Part shown: positions 34,510 through 45,280 of the stretch, in pieces | Layout of the letters: every line of letters starts with the position of its first letter | How positions within the stretch are numbered: the first letter of the stretch is position 1 | Assembly: GCA_050084985.1 (NCBI GenBank) | Contig: JBITNC010000002.1 | Coordinates: 25,916,001-25,980,000, forward strand | Reading direction: 5' to 3' | Length of the DNA stretch: 64,000 nucleotides | Origin: Nageia nagi | Taxonomy: Eukaryota > Pinophyta | The notes under the pieces: model-generated | Seen by the model: only the letters and a program-made list of their open reading frames with translations | Told to the model about the DNA's origin: nothing | Databases searched by the model: none | Program-made: the position numbers and the translations under genes

Positions 34510-34656
34510 GTTGAATGTAAGTATTATAATTATTTAGGGTAGTAGTAGCTAACTAAGTGTTTCCCTTAAGGCAAGATAGTGTGACACTATATGTGAACAC
34601 CTCAAGGATTATTTCAAGCTTATCTCAACTCATGTTATGGTAAATACCCTAATGTG
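34510..34656 (+). repeat. Repeat R copy 2, block 3
   Basis: Aligns with 2516-2653 (ATGTAAGTATTAT, GATAGTGTGACACTATATGTGAA, TTATGGTAAATACC). Homology to copy 1 stops at about 34656. Confidence 0.85.
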
Positions 34657-36210
34657 ATGCTTGTATCTTTTCATAAATTATATAATAATTTTCTTAAAGT
34701 TAGTTCAAGCATTATGAGTTGAGATGTTGAAATGAATTAGAATTAAGATGTTAAAGGTTTTATATGATAAAAGTTTTATCATTGTATGTATTACATTATT
34801 TGGATTTCCACACTTATTATTGTATTGTTATGGTTGAACATTTAACGTGAGTACTTTTTGGGATTAGTTGAATGTTATTGCAATGCTATACTTCATAATA
34901 TTTTAATAATCCAAGCTTGAGAAACTATAATTCTTACATTTATGTAAAATATAAATATTATGGTTTCAAGATAGCTTATTTTGAATTAAATTTCATGTAA
35001 ATGGAGAATTTTATTATTATACTTACTTAATGATGTTATGATATAAAATTGAATATCATGTATAGTTGGCATATGTTTATAGGTCACTTTTGCAATTCCT
35101 TAAATTCATATCTCATTATATTGATTTACATCTTATACATTCTATGAGTATTATGAGCATATAATATGTTAATGTAATTATAGTTGTATAATGTAAACTC
35201 ATGTTGTGTAATGGTGTATGAATAGAATCATTATGTTAATGAAAATGCATTATACATTTATTAGGTATGCAATCATAAAATGCCAAATTATATAGTATTG
35301 TTATGTTGTATAACACTTTTCAATGATAAAAGAAATCATCCTTGTATAATTTTCCCAATTATGAGATTTAGTTTAAGTGGATTATAGACTATTGGATTGA
35401 GAGCTAGTCTCAATTAATTTATTTATATGTTGTGGTTTGAAGAATCAATTTTTTTAAGCATGCAAGATTGTATTTGGTTATGGATTCAATGTTATCAATA
35501 TATTTTATTTCCATTTTTCTTGTACACCTATTATCATATTAAAATGGCTTGATGTCCATTGGATTTGGGAAATATTTTTATAGTGTATGCTTAGGTGTTG
35601 AACCTTAAAATGGTGTAGCACACTTAAGTTCCAAACCAAATATAGAAGTATTTGTAGGATACTTCAGTGTAAAAAAATACATATTTGTGTACAAGGATCT
35701 AAGTTAGGATCAAGGTTTAGAGATCACCTATATGAGATATCAAAAAAAACATTAGGTGGGCTTTTAGAAGGAACCTAAAATTAGATATACAAAACATGGT
35801 CTAATTACAGACCACAAAATTCTTATATTTTTTATTTATGTACTGTGAAAAATCAGCATCAATATTTAAAGAAATTACTACATAGAATTTAGGTCCATTT
35901 GGCCATTACAAACATAGGCACGAGACAATAGAATGAATCCAAAAAAAATGACTACATAAGATGATAAAGGATAGAGAAAAAGTCACTTTGTTCTCTTAGT
36001 ACCAAAGAAATGGTTACTTGTAATCCTTTCTCTAACATTTATTTATCATTGAGTGTTTTATATTTCTTTCAAGTATTTATTCTTTCATCTTTGTTTATTA
36101 CACCTCCTTCTCCAACTCTACATTCTACAATTGTATAAGATTTCTGAAAAATAGTTCAATACCATGTGACTCCATAGTATTAAAAAATAAGGCTTCCACA
36201 AATACTTGAT

Positions 36211-36247
<37 letters not shown>

Positions 36248-36417
36248 TACATTCACTTGATAATATGATGTTAGCAATCAACAACATTATCTATTTGTAC
36301 AAATATTTAATAATAATACTTTTTAATTAAAAATTAAATGAAATATGGTTTCTTTTCTACTTGAAAGCATGCACCATGTCATTGGGAAAGATTCTTTAGA
36401 TCTTATAGTACTTTACA
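34657..36417. other. A+T-rich non-coding stretch with (AT)n
   Basis: No gene or recognised element. An (AT)n microsatellite of about 15 units lies at 36213-36242. Confidence 0.5.
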
Positions 36418-37865
36418 TCAGCAATAATCTCCATAGAATAATCTCCATATTTAAAATGATGGAATTAGTTTGCATCCCTCATAACAATGTCCCTTGCAAT
36501 AATATAAGAGATAAACATGGTTATAGTATGGCATTGATCACATACTCAAAGGTTATTCACAACTCTAATAATGGTTCCAAAGTAGTATTTAATAGGTTGA
36601 ATGTAATTGCCAACTTTGTTCTAGCAATTCTTTATCTTTAGCTTCCACATCTTGTAACACAAGTATTGTATTTGGAATATACCCCATTACCTTCATTGCA
36701 CTTGATAATTTCTCTAATTTTCCACAAATGTCCTATGTTTTTGGCTGTGATATATCTCCTACAAGAAAATTATGTACCCTTTTGACAACTTTAATCCAAC
36801 TACATCTAGGTATCTTCTTGATTCCTCTATCTTTCATCAATATCATTATTCTTTGAACATCATCTCATATGCCCAATTCAATATAAACATTTGAAATAAA
36901 AATATAAGATGAAGCATTTTTAGGATCCAAAAAAAAATGGATTATTGCCATAAATTCCTTTATTCCTACATTCTTATGTGATCTACAATTACCAAGTAGA
37001 CAAATCCGCACATCTGATTTAGGTTTTATAGGCATCTTGACAATGAATTTCAAAGCTTTCTTAAGATAACTTGCACTGCCAATAATGTCAAAAATGCATA
37101 TATAATTATTCTTCCTATGAATAATGCAATAAAATTTTCTCATGCTATTAAATTATTTACAACCCTCATCCACTAGACTTGCATGGATGCATACAAGTAG
37201 AACATATACAAAGGTTATGTTATTGTAGTTGGTTACCAAGTGCTTCATCAGATCAAAGAGTTTAATGGTATCCTTACTGTATCCATGAATTACATATCCT
37301 CCAATCATTACAATCCATGAAAATATGTTTGCATCATGCATCTTGTTAAATCATTCCCATGCCTTGTGTATTCTTCCACATTTTCCATACATATCTAACC
37401 AAGAATTCACAGCTACAAAATTCAATGAAAATCCATTTTCAAATACTCTTTGATGTATGTTCATACCTTCTTTGAGTGCTCCTATGGTAGCACATATTGT
37501 AAGAATGCTTAGTAAAGCTTGCAATATTTGTCTTTATACCTAATAATTGCATCTACTTAAAAGTTTCTATATCCTTTTCAAAAAATCCATTTTGTGCATA
37601 TATTGGGATCATTGTAGTCCATGAAATTGCATCTTGATGAGGACTTTTTTCAAATAATTCATGGGACCTTTTAATGTATCAATTTTGTGCATATCTTTTG
37701 ATCATTGTAGTTAATAAAATTGTGTCTACATCATATATATTGTCAAATAATTCATGTACCTTCTCTATGCTTCCACAACCACAACATATTCTAGAAACCA
37801 AAACCAAAAATAATTTGTTGGCATACATATGGATAATTATATTTTACATAAATTTATTCTTTTAT
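36418..37865 (-). pseudogene. PPR-DYW protein gene relic (P1), 5'-truncated
   Basis: Organelle RNA-editing factor type. Reading the minus strand from 37865: PPR motifs with CGCGSIEKVHELFDN, TMIKRYAQN, HELFEKSPHQDAISWTTMI, PIYAQNGF; then NIFSWIVMIGGYVIHGYSKD (37153-37341) and SLVDEGCK; the E and E+ region (KMPIKPKSDVRICLLGNCRSH, RGIKKIPRCSWIKV, YIPNTILVLQDVE); and the DYW domain remnant (NNL, CDQCHTIT, ARDIVMRDAN, FHHFKYGDYS). The last codons, in a shifted frame, give Y-G-D-Y-C-stop (stop at 36418-36420) where the family ends C-G-D-Y-W. The zinc-binding H-S-E segment of the deaminase is not found. Several stops and shifts. A typical family member has many more PPR units upstream; these are missing. 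Confidence 0.9.
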
Positions 37866-38690
37866 GGGTCAAATTTTAGTTTGATGCAATTGATGAGTGA
37901 ATGAAGGAGCTTTCCCTCTGGAAGGGCATTATTGATGATATCATGAGTCCTCAAGCAATGATGAGAGAGAAGCAAGATTCCACCTACTATACCAATGCAC
38001 TCCCTACATAGCCTTCATTTCATGGTGGCTAACAAGGCCATAGTCAAGGTTATCAAAGGAAAAAAGTTATTGCATATTATAAACTTGTGGATGATGTGGG
38101 GCCTTCAATGGTTGACACTTATTAGAAAACAAGATTTTATACCATAGAGTTACCAAAGTATCAAACTCACAACCATGGGATTCAAATCCTATTCTGAGTT
38201 TTAGGAGTTAAATATATCCCTAACCAATGAAGCCAAAACCTTGGACATGCCCTTGGAAATCTATTTGGTAAAAGAACCATTAAACCCCTCCATGTTAGAT
38301 CCTTGATTTCATCAACTCTAAAATGAGAAAATCCTTATTCTAAATAGCATTTTATAGTTGCATAAGTTTATGAAGGAGAGATGAAGTTTGTTGCAATGTG
38401 TTCTACATGAAATCCATTATTTGAATCCATGTATTATAACTTTGATGGAGTAGAATGCTAGCCACAATTTCCCTTTATTATTTGATTGATTTTTAGAGTC
38501 ATTATAGTATTATTCTGCCATGATTAATGTATGATTTCAATTGTAAAGAGTGAATATAATCTAAAAGATGATTTATTTCATGAAATTAAGAAAGTGAGGA
38601 ATCATGACAATGGTGGAGGTAGAAGCTTGCATAGTCAATAAGTTTAATAATGTATGTATAATGATTCATGTTAGATATAATGTAATAAGA
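37866..38690. other. Spacer between PPR relics, possible degraded coding on plus strand
   Basis: The plus strand from about 37895 shows short, interrupted protein-like pieces (KELSLWKGIIDDIMS, VIAYYKLVDDVGPSMVDTY). No family is recognised. It may be a transposase or a host fragment. Confidence 0.3.
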
Positions 38691-38699
38691 GTCACTCAT

Positions 38700-39300
38700 T
38701 CTATTAAAATATTTGCATCGCTAATCCACTAGACCTACATGGTAGAGTGCAAGTAGAACACATACAAAGGTTATGGTTTTAGGGATATTGGTTCCAAGTT
38801 CTTCATCAAATCAAAGAGTTTAAGGAAATCCTTATTGTAGCCATGAATTGCATATCCTTCAATCATATTATTCCAAAAAATGTATTTGCATTATGGATCT
38901 TATCAAAAAATTCCCAACCTTTTTTATTCTTCCACATTTTCCATACATGGCTAGCAAAAGTACTCACAACCATAATATTTAATGAAAAACTATTTTTAAC
39001 TACTCTTTAATGGATATACATACCTTCTTGACACTTGTATAGCTCCCATTGTGGTACATACTAGAATAATGTTAGAAAGGGTTGTAGAGTTTATGTTTAC
39101 ACTTTAGACCTACATCCATAGATATTCATATATATCTTTTTCTGGATCTCCCATGGTGGCACATGTTGAAAGAATATCAATAAAGGTTACAGAGTTTGGC
39201 TTCATACATGCATCTAATTAAAAGTATATATACCATTCAAAAAATCCATTTTGTGCATATCGTGTGCTCATTGCAATCCATGAAATTATGTCTATCTACA
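38700..39300 (-). pseudogene. Second PPR relic (P2), more decayed
   Basis: Minus-strand pieces match P1 closely: MYGKCGRIKKVGNFFDKIHN, MIEGYAIHGYNKD, KLFDLMKN, and near the far end TRYAQNGFFE. The order is the same as in P1 and covers the last PPR units only; there is no E or DYW part. An extra PPR-like unit appears inserted around 39010-39180 (FIDILSTCATMGD). Most likely a tandem duplicate of P1 that decayed further. Confidence 0.75.
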
Positions 39301-39359
39301 TCATTCAAACTATCTTACACAAATCCTTCCCATCCACAAAAATTCTCTTCTCAACTGTA

Positions 39360-39603
39360 TTTTGCATTTTTTCTTACTTTTTGAGGGTGGAGTTTTGGAG
39401 GATATTTTTAAACTACCTTTTTAGAATTTTTAAAGGGTGGTTTTTTTATGTCAATTTTAAACCACCTTCTTAGGGATTTTAAAGGGCATTTTTAAATCAT
39501 CACATAAAAGTGCCATCTTAAGGGTTTTTTAAAGGTGGATTTCAACCACCCAAAAAAAAACATCATAAATTAGCCACCCTTGAAGCCTAATTTTCTTGTA
39601 GTG
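39360..39603. mobile_element. CACTA-like transposon end, truncated
   Basis: The stretch ends at 39591-39603 with TTTTCTTGTAGTG, the reverse complement of CACTACAAGAAAA, the terminus typical of plant CACTA (En/Spm) elements. Upstream are alternating-orientation copies of a GGTGGTTT/AAACCACC motif, as in CACTA subterminal repeats. No opposite end was found in the window and no transposase, so only one end is called. Confidence 0.55.
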
Positions 39604-40185
39604 AAAGTTAGGAAAATGCATTTTAAAGTATAAGATAAAATAAAAGTGATCCAATACAAGTACAAGATGAGACATGATAAACATAGGGTTGACCATAAGT
39701 TTCAAGTGGGGGATATATTTTGGTTACATCTCAATAAGGAGAGATTGTAAGGATCAACCAAGAAGTTGAAACCTATAAGGTATGGGCCATTTGACATTGT
39801 AGATAAAATGAGTGAAAATGCTTTTAAGTTTAATCTACCTTCTTATATGAATATTTATTCAATTATGAATGTAGATAATATAAAATTATTTAAGCCATCT
39901 ATGTTGGCTAATGAAGAGAAGGCAAAAGAGTAGGTTTTTCCATCAATTGATGATCTTTCTCCATCAAATATGAATGAACTTAGAGAAGATACAATTTTGT
40001 AAAAAAAGGTTTGTACCACTAAGAGGGAACAATAAGATATTTGGTTAATCAGGTTGAAAGGATAGAATCCTAACAGAGCCAAATGGTATGATAAAATTAG
40101 AGTTGGACATTAATTTCCTCATCTTCTTCAATAATAAAGCTTTTTGGAACCAAAAGCCTCATCATTAAGGAGGCATTATCTAAAG
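39604..40185 (+). pseudogene. Ty3/gypsy pol 3' end (integrase C-terminus), orphan fragment
   Basis: Plus-strand pieces: YKYKMRHDKHRVDHKFQVGD, WLHLNKERL, KLKPIRYGPFDIVDK, NAFKFNLPSYMNIYSIMNV, NIKLFKP. This is the GPF/Y module and following chain at the end of gypsy integrases (the x-Y-G-P-F motif is intact). After a stop come PSIDDLSPSNMNELREDTIL and RAKWYDKIR, the acidic tail of this element type. No RT or LTR belonging to it was found. The CACTA-like end abuts its upstream side, marking the truncation point. Confidence 0.75.
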
Positions 40186-41611
40186 CTTAGATTCTTAAAG
40201 TGTAAATTATTACCATGGGTCTTCATATTTGAATTTGAGATGTAATTTTGACTTGGTAGAATTTAGTGCATTGTAACCTAGCATTAGTTCTATCAACAAT
40301 ACAAACATTAAGTTATGTGCATGATCTTTTAATGAGATTTTTTTATATCAATATTTTTAGCATTTAGGGTAGTTCTTGATGTGTGTTGAATTGATAAGAA
40401 TCATAACTTGGTATTTATATGGTCCATTGCTCAATTGAGAATGCATGTCATTTCTGCTATATGACCATGTTAGCCAATGTTGAGAGGATATAATGGTTTT
40501 GAGGGAAGTTGAAATGGTTTGATCTATTTCCCAATCATTTGGGAAGTTAGGAAAATTATTTATCTTCCATAAGGTATCATTTTTACCTATAAACTACTCC
40601 TAACCATATCTATAAGGCTTAGGGACCTATTTGGTTGATGTTGTAGATAGTTTTATGGTTCTTTCCTATTATGAATCTATTAGAAGAAGTCATTGGATTT
40701 TGTATAGTGGTTGTAGGAGTGATTAAGTAGTCAATATTAGAGGATACTTGATGTGTAGTTCATATAAATCTTCATAATCCTATTGTACTTGTATTTCTCT
40801 TATGAAATAAGATAATAATTTAAGATCAGACAAGTTGAATAGCCACATTGGATATGAACTAGGGTAAATATTTGTATCTTTATGTTGTGGATGTGATTTT
40901 CATATAATTATTGTTGGTATCTTTATCTTATTCAATAATATTGATATTTTAATAATGATGACACATTAAATAGGCATAAAGGGTTAAGTTAAGAAATTTG
41001 TATTTGAAGATCTCTTAAATAGAATAGATTACAAAGATTTATAGATCCACTCAACTCTATAAAAGAAGGATTATAGTTTCTTGCCACTTTTCAATTTCAT
41101 TATGTGTAAATATCCTTGAAAATATAAAATTTGATTTTGATTCTTGTATGCAAACACTTATTACAACTTCTATGCATCAAAAATACTTTGAAGTCACATA
41201 AGTGGGGTTGAACATCATTTAAAAGGATTAGTAAAATGATCATATGAGCTTTCATATTGCATTGATTAAAAAAATGATCTTTACCAAATGTATTTTTAGG
41301 CTAGTAACAATTTACCACAATTATTCAAACTCCAAGATAGCCTGAATTTTGGTCTTTCATTTAACATAGTTGTTACCCTTAAAACCATTGGAATTGGGTA
41401 GCAAAATTTTAGGGGAAAATAGGGCCATCTTTTTCTTGAAAAATCTTGGTTTAAGTGGTAGGTTTTATTGGTATGTTATTTATAAATTAGTTTTCTTTGT
41501 CTAAACATATAAAATGATAAAGAATATCAAACATACATATATAGTATTTCATTATGGATGTAATATGATGATAATCATTCATGAATTTGAAATACTGATA
41601 ACCCTCTTTCA
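40186..41611. other. A+T-rich non-coding stretch
   Basis: Could include the 3' LTR of the gypsy fragment upstream, which would normally begin just after 40170, but I found no partner to prove it. No gene. Confidence 0.4.
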
Positions 41612-41860
41612 ATAGATCTATTACAAATTTAATTCTTAAGGATTGTGGTATTTATAATATATTACTACTATAATATAAATATAGTAAATTTGGATGTCCA
41701 TCTTAGAGGAATTCTAGGATTCATAGGGAAGTGAATAGGAAGATTCATACAAGGAGTTGAATGGTCATCCTTGAAGGTAAAACCAAAAACTCACATGTTT
41801 GATGTATTTATTTATGCTTTAGATATAGAATATAACTTTTTATCTTGGAGTTAACATAAG
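41612..41860 (+). repeat. Element E left LTR
   Basis: Aligns with 44089-44299 (GAGGAATTCTAGGATT, ATCCTTGAAGGT, CTTGGAGTTAACA) and, before that, with 42960-42978 (TAATCCTTAAG). The start is approximate. Confidence 0.75.
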
Positions 41861-41869
41861 GCATGTAAT

Positions 41870-41881
41870 TGGTATTAGAGC
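41870..41881 (+). other. Element E primer-binding site
   Basis: TGGTATTAGAGC, one mismatch to the initiator tRNA-Met site, about 10 bp from the last LTR base I can align. Confidence 0.75.
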
Positions 41882-41914
41882 TTTAGTGATTTTCATTTCT
41901 AAATTTGAGCGCTT

Positions 41915-42890
41915 TAATCTTAATGATGCAACATTATTTATGAAGAAAGTTTGCAAGACTATTATATATCTTGTGGTATATGTAGATGATATTTAATAAT
42001 AGGGAATAATGAAGGGCACATTGCATATATGAAATAAGAGTTGAAGAAAGGTTTTGAAATTATAGAAATGGAATATCTTCATTACGACTTAGGTGTTGAA
42101 ATGACTTAAACATTAAGGTACATAGTTATTTTACAAAGAAAGTACATTAGAGAGTTGTTAAATATATTTACCGTGGTAGATTGTAATATTATTTCTACTC
42201 TAATGAAATAAAATTTAAAACTAAAATTAGTTAAAAGGAACCAACTTGAGAATATTATTTATTATATATATATATATATAACTTGTAGGAAGTCTCATTT
42301 ATTTAACCACAACAAGACTAGATATTTTATTTATAATTGGAATCCTTTTTCAGTTCATGCAAAACTCATGTGAAGGGCATTGGGTAGCAGCAAAGAGATT
42401 CCTTAGGCATTTGAAAGGAACTCAAGATTTAGGGCTCAAATATTCTATGGTGGAAGAATTCAAATTGATTGGATATGCATATTCAAACTCTAATGGAGAT
42501 AAGGACAATGGATTTTTTACTTCAATTATCTCATGACTATTAGATCAATATCTATCTCTTAGAGTTCATGAAAGTAATTCATTGTAGAAGATTCTATTAC
42601 AAAGCTAGTATATATGGTTGCTCAAAAGGAAACAAAGAAGATTGTGTGGCTCAATAAGATACTAAAAGATTTGCAGGAGAAATAATGAATTAACTACACT
42701 ATTAATTAATAATACTTATGCGATAAAATTGGCTAAAAATTCTAAATTTCATGATCAAATGAAATATATTAATAAAAAATACCATTTAATTTGATATCAT
42801 GTAGAGGTCAATACACTTTAATTAAAACATCATTTCATTATTGAAAATAAATATTAACATCTTCACCAAGGTGGTTGGGTGAAAAAAGTT
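41915..42890 (+). pseudogene. Element E reverse transcriptase C-terminal half and RNase H, broken
   Basis: NLNDATLFMKK, then LVVYVDDI with YVDD at 41979-41990, then MEYLHYDLGVEM (usual D-L-G-x-L-x-Y-F-L-G), RKYIRELL, and RNase H blocks (LIGYAYSNSNGDKDN, MVAQKETKKIVWL, FHDQMKYINKKYH, HLHQGG). The usual S-D-A-D-W of RNase H reads Y-S-N-S-N. Many stops and shifts. A short (TA)n tract interrupts it near 42268-42282. Confidence 0.8.
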
Positions 42891-42978
42891 CAAGAAGTTT
42901 AAAAATATAATTGGAATTAAAAATACCCTTTCGGTTTAAGTGGGATTTTTAGAAACCTAATCCTTAAGTATTATGATA

Positions 42979-44088
42979 GGGTCAGTGCAAGAAGTTGGAT
43001 CCACTTTATGGACAAAAAGTGGAAGTTTTTCCCCTAATTTTTAGGTTTGATCACAATTGATCTCAAAATTTGGGGCTCTTAGATATGGAATCTTGATAAA
43101 ATTCATTAGGGTAAAAATGCAATGCTCCAAGTATAATTTTCAAATATATAATTTATTAAAATACCCATATGATAGGAATTAATTTTTAATAGGTAGGTAT
43201 AAAAATCATTATTTAAAATATATTATTTTAGGACCATACCATGCACATGTATGACATACATAATTTAGACTAAATTAAAGTATTTGTTTACATCCTTTTG
43301 GGAAAAGATGCCTAAGACACTAAAGATTGATGAGGATACTTTTTATGTTTTTTTCATGAATATTTTTTATTGGCTTTAATTATTGTTTTGAAAATTGGTC
43401 ATGTACGTCATGCATAATTTGATCTAAACTTATCATTTTTTCAAAAATAAAAAATCATTTTGTAAAAGATTATATATATATTGATGTCCTATAATTTTTT
43501 GCAAAATTCCCAAAAAATAAAAAGTTATTAAAAATAATAAAACCTAATTTTTCAATTTTATAGACCAGTTTTATTGAAAAGTAATTGAAAATAGAAAATA
43601 TAATCCTATTGTAAAAAAAAATACATATTTGAAATCTGCACACTTTCATATGTAATGGGTTTTACTTTTGGGAAAAATTCTAAAAATATATATATCATCA
43701 TATATATGCCCAAAATTAGTATTTTCCATTGACATTGATATGAAAATGAGGATACATGCCCAAGGGTAAGGGCTGGCTCATAATGCCTTTCTCGAGCTAA
43801 AATCCAAAGCAAAGGGGTGGCCTTGGATTTCAAATTTACGAAACAGGATCCCATTATTTAAAAAATGGGATCATGTTTTACAAAATGGGATCTTGTTTTA
43901 AGTTTAAATAATGAGATCTTATTAATATTGGGAGCTCAAACTTGAATGGAATCCCATTTTATTTTTTGGCTTAAGATCTCTACGCAAGATAGGATCATGT
44001 TTTGTAAGTAACAAGATCTTATTTCTTCTACTTTTTTCTAAGTTCAAAAACTTCCACTACATGTGAATCCAACTTCTTGCACTTACCC
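42979..44088. mobile_element. Non-autonomous DNA transposon, 1.1 kb, in the right LTR of E
   Basis: Ends are inverted repeats: GGGTCAGTGCAAGAAGTTGG at the left and the reverse complement of a near-identical sequence at 44041-44088 at the right, about 45-50 bp with few mismatches. Flanks are ATA (42976-42978) and ATA (44089-44091), a 3-bp target duplication. With the element removed, the right LTR of E reads continuously against the left LTR. It encodes nothing; the interior has several AAATGGGATC/AGGATCCCATT units near 43845-43925. The 3-bp duplication and GGG terminus recall PIF/Harbinger, but the target is not TWA, so the superfamily stays open. Confidence 0.8.
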
Positions 44089-44304
44089 ATATTTATAATA
44101 TATTAGTATTATAGTCTAAATATAGTATATTTGAATGTCTAAGCAAGAGGAATTCTAGGATTTATAGAGAACAAACATGAAGAGTTATACATGAAGTTAA
44201 TGAATATCCTTGAAGGTGAAACAAAAGAGTCACATGTTAGATGTATTTATTCATACTTTAGATATGGACTACAACATTTTAGCTTGGAGTTAACACAAGA
44301 ACTA
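44089..44304 (+). repeat. Element E right LTR, distal part
   Basis: Continuation of the right LTR after the DNA transposon; its proximal part is about 42941-42978. Ends near TTGGAGTTAACACAAG. Confidence 0.7.
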
Positions 44305-44449
44305 TCAAGAACTATACATGATTACATGTAAATAATACACTAATGAATGTAACATCATCTAAATTAATTCCAATATATTCCATTTATTCAAATAGTTTGA
44401 TGGATTCCATGTTACAACCAATGCTTTCATATCCTATAATATATCATTG

Positions 44450-44817
44450 CATTCCATAAAATAATTTATTTATTATATTTTTTAAAACAAAATACTTACC
44501 TTCTTAATGATCCCATATTTTGAATACATTTGTATCAATCTTGTTATCATAATTGCATGCAAAATAAATCCACATATTGTTATTTAACAATGAATGTTCA
44601 TGCCCCATTTTAACACTACAAAAGTTGAATATACATGAAGAATACTTGCAAAGGTTATTGAATCTTATTTGAAACCAATTAATTGTATTTTTTGAAAATG
44701 CTTGAGGGTATCCAAACCATACATAATTTGTACATATCTTATGATCATTATATTCTATGAGATTGTGTATATTTGTTGCATTTTTTCAAAGAGTACATAG
44801 TCTTCCTCGTGAAAATC
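44450..44817 (-). pseudogene. PPR relic (P3)
   Basis: Minus-strand pieces: NIMTIRYAHNDFHEED, MIIRYVQ, DTLKHFQKIQLIGFK, DSITFASILHVYST, LIQMYSKYGIIKKVS. Spacing matches PLS-class PPR units. Stops and shifts present. It is related to but distinct from P1 and P2. Confidence 0.65.
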
Positions 44818-45050
44818 ATTATGTGCATACCTTATAGTCATTATATTTTTTTAAGTAATAATAATAAGGTAATTCAAAATTTCCCTCTTATGGTCTATTA
44901 GGATGGTTTAAGATCATCATCTTAAAAAAGGAAATTTTAAATTGGCCTAATAGACCATAAGAGGATAATTTTAAATCACCCTATTATTATTATTTTAAAA
45001 AATTATAATGACTACAGGGTATGAACATAATAGTGTTCATGAAGAGGCCC
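44805..45050. repeat. Long palindrome with PPR-derived arms
   Basis: Left arm about 44805-44910 and right arm about 44938-45050 are reverse complements with few mismatches around a 27-bp centre. The inner part (about 44850-44910 and 44938-45000) is MITE-like, with TAATAATAATA ends and a TATGGTCTATTAGG/CCTAATAGACCATA core. The outer parts are PPR-coding on both sides in opposite orientation. A transcript would fold into a hairpin of about 100 bp. Confidence 0.8.
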
Positions 45051-45075
45051 ATTTAGTCTTTGACAAAATTTAATC
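45002..45075 (+). pseudogene. PPR scrap (P4), inverted relative to P3
   Basis: Plus strand reads IMTTGYEHNSVHEEAHLVFDKI then a stop. It matches P3's IMTIRYAHNDFHEED reading of the opposite arm, so the two are inverted copies. Confidence 0.6.
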
Positions 45076-45275
45076 CACCTAAGAGAGTGGTTTTAAATTG
45101 CCCCAATATACCCTAAGGGTTTTTTTGGAGGTGATTTTTAACAATCCTCATAATGATATATTAAGGAAATTTTGAGGTGATATTTAATTGCTTGTTTATT
45201 ATCAATCAATTTTTGAGCAACACCCTCATATATGACTATGTAATAATAATACTTAATAATCTTTAAGAATGGTTA
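45076..45275. other. CACTA-subterminal-like non-coding sequence
   Basis: Contains AGTGGTTTTAAATTGCCCC, CTAAGGGTTTTTTTGGAGGTG and GAGGTGATATTTAATTGC, similar to the repeats at 39360-39590. No terminus found. Ends with AAAAC (45276-45280), the target duplication of element C. Confidence 0.4.
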
Positions 45276-45280
45276 AAAAC

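Larger units (their letters stand above)
41612..44304 (+). mobile_element. Copia element E, internally deleted
   Basis: Different family and opposite strand from A-D. Left LTR about 41612-41860, right LTR about 42941-44299 interrupted by a DNA transposon. A primer site follows the left LTR. Only about 45 bp separate it from mid-RT coding, so gag, protease, integrase and the first half of RT are deleted. The outer LTR ends are not sharp and no target duplication was identified. Confidence 0.75.

Noticed and set aside
36345-36641. Plus-strand open frame of 98 codons
   Set aside because: Antisense to the DYW domain remnant of PPR relic P1.
39855-40082. Minus-strand open frame of 75 codons
   Set aside because: Antisense to the gypsy integrase tail, where the plus strand carries the recognisable motifs.
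40186-41000. Possible LTR of the gypsy fragment ending at 40185
   Set aside because: No second copy in the window, no clear TG...CA borders, and the purine tract is weak.
43845-44030. Repeated GGGATC/GATCCC motifs considered as a CRISPR-like or satellite array
   Set aside because: Units are irregular in spacing and orientation and lie inside a DNA transposon; this is a plant nuclear sequence.
44505-44817. Considered as intergenic A+T-rich DNA
   Set aside because: Minus-strand reading gives several PPR-type blocks in correct spacing, so it was listed as relic P3 instead.
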